A stretch of 18,543 nucleotides of DNA from Ruminococcus sp. UBA7013 (GTDB lineage: Bacteria > Bacillota > Clostridia > Oscillospirales > Ruminococcaceae), in NCBI GenBank assembly GCA_002449585.1, contig DJXD01000110.1, positions 1-18,543 on the forward strand, given 5' to 3'. The notes under the pieces are model-generated. The model saw only the letters and a program-made list of their open reading frames with translations. It was not told where the DNA came from and ran no database searches. Within the stretch, counting starts at the first letter, position 1. Each line of letters begins with the position of its first letter. Positions 1-7,803 of the stretch are shown piece after piece. Both the position numbers and the translations under genes were made by a program.

Positions 1-1115
1 TGGAACAGAATTTTATCAAACCGCCTGTAGAAGTGCGTTATGCCGAACAGCTGGCTTTCCTCAAAGCCGCTGATTCACAAAATAAAAAGCCCCAAAATTG
101 GAAGCTTTCCCCGAAATCTGTTAGATTATTCATTCTGGGTGGAATAGTGACCCATCCCATCACAAATGAAAAAATGCAGATCAATCGAAAATTTTACGGA
201 AATGATGCCCTTGTCGAAAGATGTATTATCACATTGGCCGGAAACAGAGGGCTGATGCTCGTCGGTGAACCCGGTACGGCCAAAACAATGCTATCAGAAT
301 TATTATCTGCGGCGATCTGTGGAAAAAGTACCAATACTGTACAGGGTACTGCCGGCACAACAGAAGATATGATTAAATATAGCTGGAATTATGCATTATT
401 ATTATCTAAAGGCCCTTGCCGGGAGGCTCTTGTTCCTGCTCCCCTCCTGATCGGCATGGAAGAAGGTATTTTTGCCAGATTTGAAGAAATTACAAGAACA
501 CCTGCTGAAATTCAAGATAGCCTGATTTCTGTCATGAGTGATCAAATTCTGAATATTCCTGAATTAGGTGATAATGGCCTGATTCTTGCAAAATCTGGCT
601 TTAATATCATCGGAACAGCCAATACCCGTGATAAAGGTGTCAATGAAATGTCCGGCGCATTGAAAAGAAGATTTAATTTTGAAACGGTCTCTCCCGTTCG
701 AGATGTTAAGCTTGAAAAAGAAATCATCATCCGGGAAGCCAATGATCTTGCAAAATCCGGACATATTGATTGTACCGTGGATACCGATGCAGCAGAATTA
801 TTAGCTGTGACCTATCATGAACTCCGGGAAGGCATCACCGCAGAGGGTACAATGATCGAAAAGCCTGCCGCTGTTATGAGTACTGCCGAAGCCGTTTCTG
901 TTTATTATCAGACGCTTTGCCATGCATGGTATTATGGCGATGGCAGAATAGAATTGCCTGTCTTAACTGAAAATCTGCTCGGTGCAGTGTGCAAGGAAAA
1001 CCGGGATGATCTTCAAAAATTAAAAAGCTATTTTCATACAGCCGTCAAGGAAAAAAGTAAGCATCAAGGCGGCATCTGGAAAGCTTATTATGATACAGCA
1101 GGATTTTTAAAATAA
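1..1115 (+). CDS. MoxR-type AAA+ ATPase of a MoxR-vWA-DUF5682 system (5' end lacks about one base)
   Basis: This is a MoxR-family AAA+ ATPase, probably a chaperone-like motor that remodels a target together with the vWA protein encoded at 5378. The reading frame is open to the left edge. The window begins TG-GAA-CAG, so the start ATG is probably cut by a single base, giving about 371 residues. The GTG at 33 is internal: the preceding KPPVEVRYAEQLAFLKAAD stretch matches the usual N-terminus of this subfamily. In 371-residue numbering I see Walker A GEPGTAKT (89-96), a Walker B-like FEEI (161-164), sensor-1 Asn in GTANTRD (N208) and the arginine-finger region LKRRF (R223/R224). The C-terminal lid is helical. 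It is first in a block with LRR, DUF5682, LRR and vWA genes and ends 40 bases before the next start. The family call is firm; the target is unknown. Confidence 0.9.
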   Translation, partial: EQNFIKPPVEVRYAEQLAFLKAADSQNKKPQNWKLSPKSVRLFILGGIVTHPITNEKMQINRKFYGNDALVERCIITLAGNRGLMLVGEPGTAKTMLSELLSAAICGKSTNTVQGTAGTTEDMIKYSWNYALLLSKGPCREALVPAPLLIGMEEGIFARFEEITRTPAEIQDSLISVMSDQILNIPELGDNGLILAKSGFNIIGTANTRDKGVNEMSGALKRRFNFETVSPVRDVKLEKEIIIREANDLAKSGHIDCTVDTDAAELLAVTYHELREGITAEGTMIEKPAAVMSTAEAVSVYYQTLCHAWYYGDGRIELPVLTENLLGAVCKENRDDLQKLKSYFHTAVKEKSKHQGGIWKAYYDTAGFLK

Positions 1116-1155
1116 TGGGTATTAATCATGATATTCAAGAAAGGAATGTGATCCC

Positions 1156-1827
1156 ATGGGATTTGACATCAGAAACGGCATTCTGTTTCGATATATAGAA
1201 GAACCTTTCCAGACAGATATTATCATTCCAGATGGCGTGACAGAAATCGGCGGTGATTCCTTCCGATTCAAAAAACATCTGAAAAGCATTGTCATTCCGG
1301 ATAGTGTAAAAACAATCGGCAATCATGCATTCCGGGCTTGTATGAGTTTGGAAAGCATCACTTTCACGGATAGCATCAATGCTATTTCAAAAAATGCCTT
1401 TGATGAATGCTTTGAGGTACAAAAAATTACTTACTGTGGAAAGACAATTGATTATCCATATAACGTGAATGATATTATGATGATACTCGTCAAAAGATGT
1501 ATTATCACTATGAAATTATCACAATCACTCAGTACGGCAGTCTTCATTTTATGGCTGACGCATCCCCAGGAAAAGCCGATTGTGAATTATATCCGGAGAA
1601 ATTTCACAAAACTGTTTGAATATATCATAACATATCCTCATGCAGAATTGATTCAGAATATTCTTGATCAGGGTGATTTCGTAACAGATCAAAATATTGA
1701 TATATTTATTAGATATGCCATTGATCAGAAACAGCATGAAAATTATATAACGCTTCTGGAATATAAAAATCAAAAAATCGGCTATACAGATACAGAAGCG
1801 ATCATTAACAAAAAATTCAGTCTATAA
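1156..1827 (+). CDS. Short cytoplasmic BspA-type (LRR_5) leucine-rich-repeat protein
   Basis: This 223-residue protein begins with three 23-residue BspA-type LRR units (about 22-44, 45-67 and 68-90; pattern I-P-x-x-V-x-x-I-G-x-x-A-F-x-x-C-x-x-L). A helical C-terminal module of about 110 residues follows, containing the segment IRYAIDQKQ and ending KKFSL. The same module ends the LRR protein at 4418, so the two are paralogues. There is no signal peptide, membrane segment or cell-wall anchor, which points to a cytoplasmic protein rather than the surface-exposed BspA type. An AAAGGA Shine-Dalgarno precedes the ATG by about 10 bases. The gene lies between moxR and the DUF5682 gene, with only 13 bases before the latter, so it is almost certainly co-transcribed. 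LRR proteins bind other proteins; a role in recognition or as an adaptor for the ATPase/vWA machine is inference. Confidence 0.82.
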   Translation: MGFDIRNGILFRYIEEPFQTDIIIPDGVTEIGGDSFRFKKHLKSIVIPDSVKTIGNHAFRACMSLESITFTDSINAISKNAFDECFEVQKITYCGKTIDYPYNVNDIMMILVKRCIITMKLSQSLSTAVFILWLTHPQEKPIVNYIRRNFTKLFEYIITYPHAELIQNILDQGDFVTDQNIDIFIRYAIDQKQHENYITLLEYKNQKIGYTDTEAIINKKFSL

Positions 1828-1840
1828 CAGGAGGTTTATC

Positions 1841-4210
1841 ATGACTGCTATTTTTGAAAATGAAACATTATCTGAAAAAATTCCGCTTGATTTTTCCGGT
1901 CAAGTATTATTTTTTCCGGTGCGTCATCATAGTCCAGTGTGTTCCTATCAGCTGGAAAAGACTATTATAAAATATCAGCCCGAAATCATTCTGATTGAAG
2001 GGCCTGAAAATGCAAATGATCTGATCTCTGTCCTGACAGATGAGAAAACCAGACTCCCAGCCGCAATTTATTATTTCTATAAAGATAAGAAAAAATATAT
2101 CAGTGAAGATGCAGAAGATTATCATTGTTATTATCCATTTCTGTATGCATCACCGGAATATCATGCCATGATGACAGCTAAAAAATTAAATATCCCAGCT
2201 AAATTTATTGATCTTCCTTATGCGGAAATCATGATTCAAACAAAAAAGCATACTGCAAATCAGAATTATACAGATGATTCCTATCTTATTCAGAGTAAAT
2301 TCTATCAGAAGCTATGCGAAAAAACAGGACTGCGGAATTTTAATGAATTTTGGGAAAAATATTTTGAGATCGCTGGCCTGCGCATGACACCGGAAAATTT
2401 TATTCATCAGATGTATACTTATTGCATTCTCACCCGTCAGGATACCCCTCAGGAAGAACTTATTTCAGAAACTGCCCGTGAACAATATATGACTTTCCAG
2501 ATTCAGGAAGCCATGAAAGAATATCAGAAAATTCTTGTCGTGACAGGCGGATTTCATTCTTGGGGATTATCAGAATTATTAAAAACAAAAATCAAACCGA
2601 TCCGGATACATAAATTTTCTGAAGATATCCAAAATTGTTATCCCATCGCTTATTCTTATCAAGCCGCAGATGCCCTCCAGGGCTATGCATCCGGAATGAT
2701 GCATCCGGGCTTTTATGACGGCATTTCTCAGGCACTTAGCATTTCCGAAACACCCGAAGGCGTTTATCATCAGCAATGTCTAGATCTCCTGACACAGACA
2801 GCCAAAGCTAGCACTAAAAAAGAAATTATGCTTTCTATCTCAGATATCACATCTGCTTATTCTCTCTCAGAAGGATTAGCCGCTCTTAGAAATTCTCCTG
2901 AACCCGGATTTTTTGAAGTATATGACGGCATCACAGGGGCATTTATCAAAGGCGAGAAAACGGCGGCATCTTCATTGCCATTAGATTTATTAAATCAGCT
3001 TGCCACTGGTGAAACCGTCGGACATATTGGTGATCAAAATCATATTCCGCCCCTGATCGCTGATTTTGAAAATCAATGCAAAAAATTCCGACTCAAAGCC
3101 AATACTGTGATTTTACAGGAAACAGAAATTTCCCTGTTCACCAGTGAAAAAGAATTGCAGAAAAGCCGCTTTTTTCATCAGATGGAATTCCTCCGGACAG
3201 ATTTCTGCTCAATGCATAAAGGCCCTGACCTTCATGCAAATAAAGATCGAAGCCGTGTCCGGGAAGAATGGCGTTATTGTCGTAATCCCCAGACAGATGC
3301 TGTTCTTGTGGATCATACCCCCGATGGCTCAACCATTCAGGAAGCTTGTCGAACAATGGCATCAAAATATATGCATAAAGAAAGCCGCTGTGAAATTGCC
3401 GCTCAGATCAGCGTGGATTGCTTCCTGATGGGAATTATACTCCCTGCAAAAGATCTCAAATTCATGGAAGAAATTCTAGCTAATGATGGTGATTTCTTTT
3501 CCCTTGGCAATGGCCTGCATTATTTTGACATGCTTCATGAATTACGAAATCTCTATGAATTTCATGATCCAGCAAATTTGAAATATATGGAACAATGCTA
3601 TTCAAAACTGATTGCTTTGCTGCCAATGATGGCTAGCATACAGCCTGAACAAGCCAATGATTGCATTAAAATCTATCGTTTATTATACAACGTAACAGGA
3701 CGCATCTTTCCGCACAGGCAGGAAGAATTTCAAGATGCATTGCAGACCTTTACAGAACAGGATCAAAAAGAGCCTTCTGTTTATGGTGCAGTCATGGGCT
3801 TGCTCTATGCTATGAACAGATCTTATCTGACACAGGCTGAAAATGCTATGAAAAGCTATTTAAAAGGCTCTTCTGATATTAAAAAACAAGGGGCATTATA
3901 TCTGCGTGGCTTATTTGAAACAGCCCGTGATATTGCCCTGACAGATCAGAAATTCTTAGCTATGACAGATGTTTTACTTGCCAATATGGAATATGCAGAT
4001 TTCATGGAAATTCTGCCGTCTTTGCGTCTGGCATTCAGCTATTTCACGCCCTTTGAAATTCAGAAAATCGGCAAAGAAGCGGCTTCTCTGCATGGACATG
4101 ATGCAGATCTTTCAGAACAATCCGGCCATGATGAAGCTTTATATGCATTCGGTGCGGAACTGGATGCCGGCATTTTCAGAAGATTAAGAGAGCGAGGAAC
4201 GATTTTATGA
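1841..4210 (+). CDS. DUF5682 family protein (third component of MoxR-vWA system)
   Basis: A 789-residue protein matching the DUF5682 family, which commonly travels with MoxR and vWA genes. Near the N-terminus it has the characteristic VRHHSP motif (27-32), then IEGPENA (52-58), and later GGFHSWG (236-242). These conserved His/Glu positions resemble the TIKI/EreA/ChaN-like superfamily, some members of which are metal-dependent hydrolases; catalysis here is unproven. The remainder (about 250-789) is a long, mainly helical region with helical-repeat character and no membrane segments. A strong AGGAGG lies six bases before the ATG. It sits between two LRR genes and is followed by a 207-base gap before the next proposed start. 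In ternary systems this slot is thought to hold the component acting on or recognising the target. The family call is confident, the biochemical role is not. Confidence 0.85.
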   Translation: MTAIFENETLSEKIPLDFSGQVLFFPVRHHSPVCSYQLEKTIIKYQPEIILIEGPENANDLISVLTDEKTRLPAAIYYFYKDKKKYISEDAEDYHCYYPFLYASPEYHAMMTAKKLNIPAKFIDLPYAEIMIQTKKHTANQNYTDDSYLIQSKFYQKLCEKTGLRNFNEFWEKYFEIAGLRMTPENFIHQMYTYCILTRQDTPQEELISETAREQYMTFQIQEAMKEYQKILVVTGGFHSWGLSELLKTKIKPIRIHKFSEDIQNCYPIAYSYQAADALQGYASGMMHPGFYDGISQALSISETPEGVYHQQCLDLLTQTAKASTKKEIMLSISDITSAYSLSEGLAALRNSPEPGFFEVYDGITGAFIKGEKTAASSLPLDLLNQLATGETVGHIGDQNHIPPLIADFENQCKKFRLKANTVILQETEISLFTSEKELQKSRFFHQMEFLRTDFCSMHKGPDLHANKDRSRVREEWRYCRNPQTDAVLVDHTPDGSTIQEACRTMASKYMHKESRCEIAAQISVDCFLMGIILPAKDLKFMEEILANDGDFFSLGNGLHYFDMLHELRNLYEFHDPANLKYMEQCYSKLIALLPMMASIQPEQANDCIKIYRLLYNVTGRIFPHRQEEFQDALQTFTEQDQKEPSVYGAVMGLLYAMNRSYLTQAENAMKSYLKGSSDIKKQGALYLRGLFETARDIALTDQKFLAMTDVLLANMEYADFMEILPSLRLAFSYFTPFEIQKIGKEAASLHGHDADLSEQSGHDEALYAFGAELDAGIFRRLRERGTIL

Positions 4211-4237
4211 TACATGATTTTGTTTCAATCCACATCA

Positions 4238-4264
4238 AAGCACAATTCTGTCATTCATGTGCTT
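4238..4264 (+). repeat. Small inverted repeat downstream of the DUF5682 gene
   Basis: AAGCACA (4238-4244) and TGTGCTT (4258-4264) form a perfect 7-bp stem with a 13-base loop, 28 bases after the DUF5682 stop. No U-run follows, so it is not a standard terminator. It could be an mRNA processing or stability element, or chance. Confidence 0.35.
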
Positions 4265-4289
4265 CACTCTTATCAAGATGCGAACGATC

Positions 4290-4295
4290 TATAAT
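4290..4295 (+). promoter_or_regulatory. Possible internal -10 element for the second LRR gene
   Basis: A perfect TATAAT lies in the gap after the DUF5682 gene. No good -35 hexamer is present at 16-18 bases; the closest, CTCTTA, is poor. If it is used, transcripts would have a leader of about 115 bases containing the hairpin at 4339-4372 before the TTG start at 4418. Confidence 0.3.
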
Positions 4296-4338
4296 ATATC
4301 ATCACAATGGAAAAATGTCAAGTGGATTGCCTTCATTT

Positions 4339-4372
4339 CAGTGAGAGATACCAATTCTTTCCGCTCTCACTG
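4339..4372 (+). repeat. 9-bp perfect inverted repeat in the leader of the second LRR gene
   Basis: CAGTGAGAG (4339-4347) pairs perfectly with CTCTCACTG (4364-4372) across a 16-base loop. It ends 32 bases before the GGAGG of the proposed TTG start at 4418. There is no U-tract, so it is not an intrinsic terminator. Its position fits a 5'-leader control hairpin or a protein-binding palindrome. The structure is visible; any function is inference. Confidence 0.5.
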
Positions 4373-4417
4373 CCGTTTGATCATGTCCACCTCTTAAAGA
4401 AACGGAGGATTCAAAGT

Positions 4418-5362
4418 TTGGTTGAAATCAAAAATGGTATCGTAAAAAAATATATTGGAAATGATACATCTGTTATCATTCCGGAAGGTGTGCTTAAAAT
4501 CGGAGATCGGGCATTTTTGAATTGCACCAGCCTGAAAAATATGATCCTTCCGAAAAGCCTTAAAATCATCGAAGATGGCGCATTTAAAAATTGTAGCCAT
4601 CTGACAAGCATCAACATTCCGGAAGGGGTAACGGGGATCGCAAGAGAGACATTTGAAGGCTGTACGAATCTGACCAATATCATCATTCCGGAAGGTGTGC
4701 TTAAAATCGGAGATCGGGCATTTTTGAATTGCACCAGCCTGACAAACATCATTCTTCCGGAGGGCGTGAAAAAAATCGGAGATTATGCATTTTTTGGCTG
4801 TGCCAATCTGAAAAATATTATTCTTCCGAAAAGTCTTAAAATCATCGAAGGTAATGCATTTACCAACTGTATCAATCTGACAAGCATCACCATTCCGGAT
4901 GATGTGGGATATATCGCATTAGGTGCATTTTATCACTGCATCAAGCTGAAAATCACTTTTCAGGGATTTACATTTTTAGCAGATACAGAAAGAAGCATCA
5001 ATATATTTGATATTGTCGACTTGATCAGAAAAAAAGAATTCGAAAAAATGCCCTCCCGGATAGCATATAGTGTGATCTGGAATCTATTCTATCATGATCC
5101 GCAGGATGAAACCGCACTTGCTTATATCAAAAAAAGATTGACCAAAATGTGCAAATTTCTGATTGATCAAAATGAGCTCCCAATCATTCAGAAAATATTA
5201 GATTCTTCCCATCTGCTCACGAAGAAAAATATTGATCCGCTGATTCAGTATGCTATTGATCAGAAACAAATAGAAATTCAAATCCTGCTGACAGATTATA
5301 AAATGCAAAAAAATTGGTATGATGATACAGAATCACAGATCCAAAAAAAATTTAATCTTTGA
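4418..5362 (+). CDS. Longer cytoplasmic BspA-type leucine-rich-repeat protein
   Basis: I place the start at TTG 4418, not at the upstream in-frame ATG 4307. CGGAGG sits nine bases before the TTG, the ATG has no Shine-Dalgarno, and the resulting N-terminus (VEIKNGIVKKYI) aligns with that of the paralogue at 1156 (FDIRNGILFRYI). The product is about 314 residues. Seven consecutive 23-residue BspA-type LRR units span about 19-179, then a helical C-terminal module (about 195-314) is shared with the shorter paralogue, including IQYAIDQKQ and the terminal KKFNL. There is no signal peptide, anchor or membrane segment, so it is probably cytoplasmic. Two of the LRR units are encoded by an exact 61-base repeat. 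It lies between the DUF5682 and vWA genes, 15 bases before the latter. A recognition or adaptor role is inferred from context. Confidence 0.82.
   Translation: MVEIKNGIVKKYIGNDTSVIIPEGVLKIGDRAFLNCTSLKNMILPKSLKIIEDGAFKNCSHLTSINIPEGVTGIARETFEGCTNLTNIIIPEGVLKIGDRAFLNCTSLTNIILPEGVKKIGDYAFFGCANLKNIILPKSLKIIEGNAFTNCINLTSITIPDDVGYIALGAFYHCIKLKITFQGFTFLADTERSINIFDIVDLIRKKEFEKMPSRIAYSVIWNLFYHDPQDETALAYIKKRLTKMCKFLIDQNELPIIQKILDSSHLLTKKNIDPLIQYAIDQKQIEIQILLTDYKMQKNWYDDTESQIQKKFNL
4475..4742 (+). repeat. Exact 61-bp direct repeat within the LRR coding region
   Basis: Bases 4475-4535 and 4682-4742 are identical, with a period of 207 bases, exactly three 69-base LRR codon units. A weaker repeat of period 276 bases (four units) links the regions near 4531 and 4807. 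Synonymous positions are also identical, which indicates recent duplication or gene conversion of LRR units. Confidence 0.9.
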
Positions 5363-5377
5363 AAAGAGGCTATCTAT

Positions 5378-6523
5378 ATGATCACAGAAGAACAGGTATT
5401 AAATCGCTGGCGGTTGATTCTTGGCAAACAATCCGAACAGGATCTTGATTTCAACGGCAGTCAAAGAGAAATCACTATGATGACAGATATGGAAAATCTG
5501 CTTGAATATCTATATAATCAGGCCGCCGGTGAAGATGTAAGGCAGGATGATGAAGGAAACAGCCGTCAGGGAGGATCAGGAAAATCAAAACTGAATGCTG
5601 CCAAATGGATCACAAAAGTCAGAGAACTTTTCCCAAAACAAACCGCTGATATTCTGGAAAGACAGGCTCTCGAAGAATTTCACATGACAGAACTCCTCAC
5701 AGATAAAAAAATATTGGAACAGATTCAGCCAGATATGAATTTATTAAAAACTGTCCTACAGCTAAAACATCTGATGAAAGGCGAAGTGCTCGAAACGGCT
5801 AAAAAAATAGCCCAGAAAGTCGCTGATGATCTGAGAGAAAAATTAGAAAATGATATCCGGCGTTCTATTCTCGGCCGTATTGATAGAAATTCTTCCAGCC
5901 CTGTGCATTCCGCAAGAAATCTGGATATGAAAAAAACCATCCGGAAAAATCTCAAGCATTATGATCCGGATTCTGGTCAGCTCATGCTACAGGAAATTTA
6001 TTTTAATAACCGGGTCAAAAAATATAGTACTTGGCGTGTTATCATTGCGATTGATGAAAGTGGGTCTATGCTTGGCTCTGTTATCTATAGTGCCGTCATG
6101 GCGCAAATTCTTGCAAAGCTTCCCTTTGCAGATGTAAAATTGATTATTTTTGATACCAGTATTGTAGATCTATCCGGTCAGGCAGAAGATCCGGCGGAAA
6201 TCTTGATGAGTGTTCAGCTTGGCGGGGGTACGGATATCGGGAAAGCAATGGCCTATTGTGAGCAGTTGATAGAAACCCCTGCTAAAACCTGTATCATTTG
6301 TGTAACGGATCTATATGAAGGCGCATCGGAACGCTATTTACTCAATACTAGTAAAAATATTATCGAATCTGGTGCAAAATTAAACTATCTGACAGCATTG
6401 GATGAAACCGCAAATCCTTCTTTTGATCGCCAGATTGGGCAAAAACTGGCGAATATGGGCGCATTTGTGGGGGCACTCACGCCGGAACAATTGGGCGATT
6501 ATATAGGCCGTATTTTCTCGTAA
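5378..6523 (+). CDS. vWA domain protein, CoxE/ViaA-like partner of the MoxR ATPase
   Basis: A 381-residue protein with a helical, charged N-terminal half and a C-terminal von Willebrand factor A domain. The metal-ion-dependent adhesion site is complete: D-x-S-x-S at D226/S228/S230 (segment DESGSM), the threonine in GGGTD (T285) and the aspartate in VTDLYEG (D311). Proteins of this type pair with MoxR ATPases, as in the RavA-ViaA pair and CoxD/CoxE-like systems, where vWA-bound metal contacts a partner or client. AGAGG lies six bases upstream of the ATG. It is the last gene of the five-gene block and is followed directly by a strong terminator, so the block ends here. No signal peptide or membrane segment is visible, so it is cytoplasmic. 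Confidence 0.9.
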   Translation: MITEEQVLNRWRLILGKQSEQDLDFNGSQREITMMTDMENLLEYLYNQAAGEDVRQDDEGNSRQGGSGKSKLNAAKWITKVRELFPKQTADILERQALEEFHMTELLTDKKILEQIQPDMNLLKTVLQLKHLMKGEVLETAKKIAQKVADDLREKLENDIRRSILGRIDRNSSSPVHSARNLDMKKTIRKNLKHYDPDSGQLMLQEIYFNNRVKKYSTWRVIIAIDESGSMLGSVIYSAVMAQILAKLPFADVKLIIFDTSIVDLSGQAEDPAEILMSVQLGGGTDIGKAMAYCEQLIETPAKTCIICVTDLYEGASERYLLNTSKNIIESGAKLNYLTALDETANPSFDRQIGQKLANMGAFVGALTPEQLGDYIGRIFS

Positions 6524-6526
6524 ATT

Positions 6527-6557
6527 AAAAAGCGGATGCCGTAGCATCCGTTTTTTT
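6527..6557 (+). terminator. Intrinsic terminator, probably bidirectional
   Basis: CGGATGC (6533-6539), loop CGTA, GCATCCG (6544-6550), followed by seven T residues. Five A residues before the stem give a T-tract on the other strand. It ends the vWA operon and, in reverse, the trans-sulfuration gene whose stop is at 6560. Confidence 0.9.
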
Positions 6558-6559
6558 GA

Positions 6560-7747
6560 TTAATCCACTGTTGTAAGGCCTTCTGCTTGGAATGCCTGCC
6601 GAAGATCTGCAATCAGATCATTTTTATCTTCAATGCCGATTGCCACACGATAAAAACCGCCATGAAATTCTTCCGGATACAGATACATTCTTTCATCATC
6701 TTCACCCAAAAAGACAATCAAGCTTGCGGTATTGCCGAGGGAAACCGCAGAAGTGAAAATTTCCAGATGTGTCACAACTCTGTTATAGAGATCATGATCC
6801 CCTTTTAATCCAAAAGAAAGCACGCCACCAAAACCATGCTCCATTTGCTTCACAGCAAGATCATGATTTTTAAAACTCTTCAGTCCCGGATATGCTACAA
6901 AGCTAACACAAGGCTGTTTTTCAAGCCATTCTGCTACAGCAAGCGCATTATCATTATGCACCTGCATTCTGAGCGGAAATGTCTGTGAGCCACGCATGAT
7001 TAACCAGGCATTGAAAGGACTGATGCATCCGCCAATATTAACTTGCGCTTGATAACGAATTTTTTCCATATCTTCATGATTACCGATCACAGCACCGCCC
7101 ATGGAATCGCCATGCCCATTGATATATTTTGTCAGACTTTCCACAACGAAATCTACACCGTATTCAAGCGGACGAGTATTATAAGGAGAAGAAAATGTAT
7201 TATCTGCGGAAACAAGAATATGATGCTCATGTGCTAATTTCACAATTGCCTCAATATCACAGATACACAATGTCGGATTGCCAGGGGTTTCAAAATGAAT
7301 CAGCTTCGTATTGGGACGGATAGCCGCCTTGATTGCATTGATATCTGTACAATCTATAATAGAAGTTTCAATACCCCATTTTTCTGTCCAGAGTTCATGA
7401 AAAATGCGATAAGTAGCGATATAAGTGACAGTTGAGAAAATCACATGATCGCCCTTTTTCAATTTTGTGAAGAACAGGGCAGACAATGCGGCCACACCGC
7501 TGGCAAGGATAACACAATCTTCTCCGTTTTCGAGATTTGCAATTTTCTTTTCCAGCATGCCCTGATTGACACCGCCGTTTCTGGTGTAAATATTGGCATC
7601 AGAAGCAGACCAGTTCATAGTAGAAGGGTCATAAGGGAGCTGAAAGCTGTTAGCCATATAAATTGCCGGTTCAATTGCGCCGGTAGCCGAATCAGGCTGA
7701 TTTCCTGCATGAATGGCACGAGTTGTAAAACTTGCATTCGGATTCAT
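6560..7747 (-). CDS. PLP-dependent trans-sulfuration enzyme (cystathionine synthase/lyase or methionine gamma-lyase type)
   Basis: A 395-residue enzyme of the Cys/Met-metabolism PLP family, cytoplasmic. The Schiff-base lysine is K207 in SLTKYINGHGD, the PLP-binding aspartate is D182 in SADNTFSSPY, and the phosphate-contacting YTR is at 54-56. The family covers cystathionine gamma-synthase, cystathionine beta/gamma-lyase, O-acetylhomoserine sulfhydrylase and methionine gamma-lyase, and sequence reading alone cannot choose between them. The usual N-P-T after YxR is replaced by N-G-G-V-N-Q, indicating a divergent subfamily. AAAGGA lies eight to nine bases before the ATG. It starts 56 bases after the nucleotidyltransferase stop with no evident terminator between, so it may be read from the upstream operon. 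Homocysteine made by LuxS (12228) could feed it, but a link is only suggestive. Confidence 0.88.
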   Translation of the reverse strand: MNPNASFTTRAIHAGNQPDSATGAIEPAIYMANSFQLPYDPSTMNWSASDANIYTRNGGVNQGMLEKKIANLENGEDCVILASGVAALSALFFTKLKKGDHVIFSTVTYIATYRIFHELWTEKWGIETSIIDCTDINAIKAAIRPNTKLIHFETPGNPTLCICDIEAIVKLAHEHHILVSADNTFSSPYNTRPLEYGVDFVVESLTKYINGHGDSMGGAVIGNHEDMEKIRYQAQVNIGGCISPFNAWLIMRGSQTFPLRMQVHNDNALAVAEWLEKQPCVSFVAYPGLKSFKNHDLAVKQMEHGFGGVLSFGLKGDHDLYNRVVTHLEIFTSAVSLGNTASLIVFLGEDDERMYLYPEEFHGGFYRVAIGIEDKNDLIADLRQAFQAEGLTTVD

Positions 7748-7803
7748 AGATCCAAGTCCTTTCTGATTGATAATTTATTATGATCCGTCAGAGACGTGAT
7801 TCA

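Noticed and set aside
4307..4417. N-terminal extension of the second LRR protein from ATG 4307
   Set aside because: No Shine-Dalgarno, contains the 9-bp hairpin, and the paralogue has no matching extension; TTG 4418 with CGGAGG is preferred.
4411..4752. 113-codon open frame on the - strand
   Set aside because: A mirror of the LRR repeats: its repeated peptide simply reflects the 69-base units on the coding strand.
4475..4900. Periodic repeats considered as a CRISPR array or tandem satellite
   Set aside because: The 69-base period equals 23-residue LRR units in an open reading frame, with no constant repeat and unique spacers.
7748..7803. Promoter for the trans-sulfuration gene
   Set aside because: A CATAAT is present but the hexamer 17 bases upstream (GATGAA) is not a credible -35, so no promoter is annotated.
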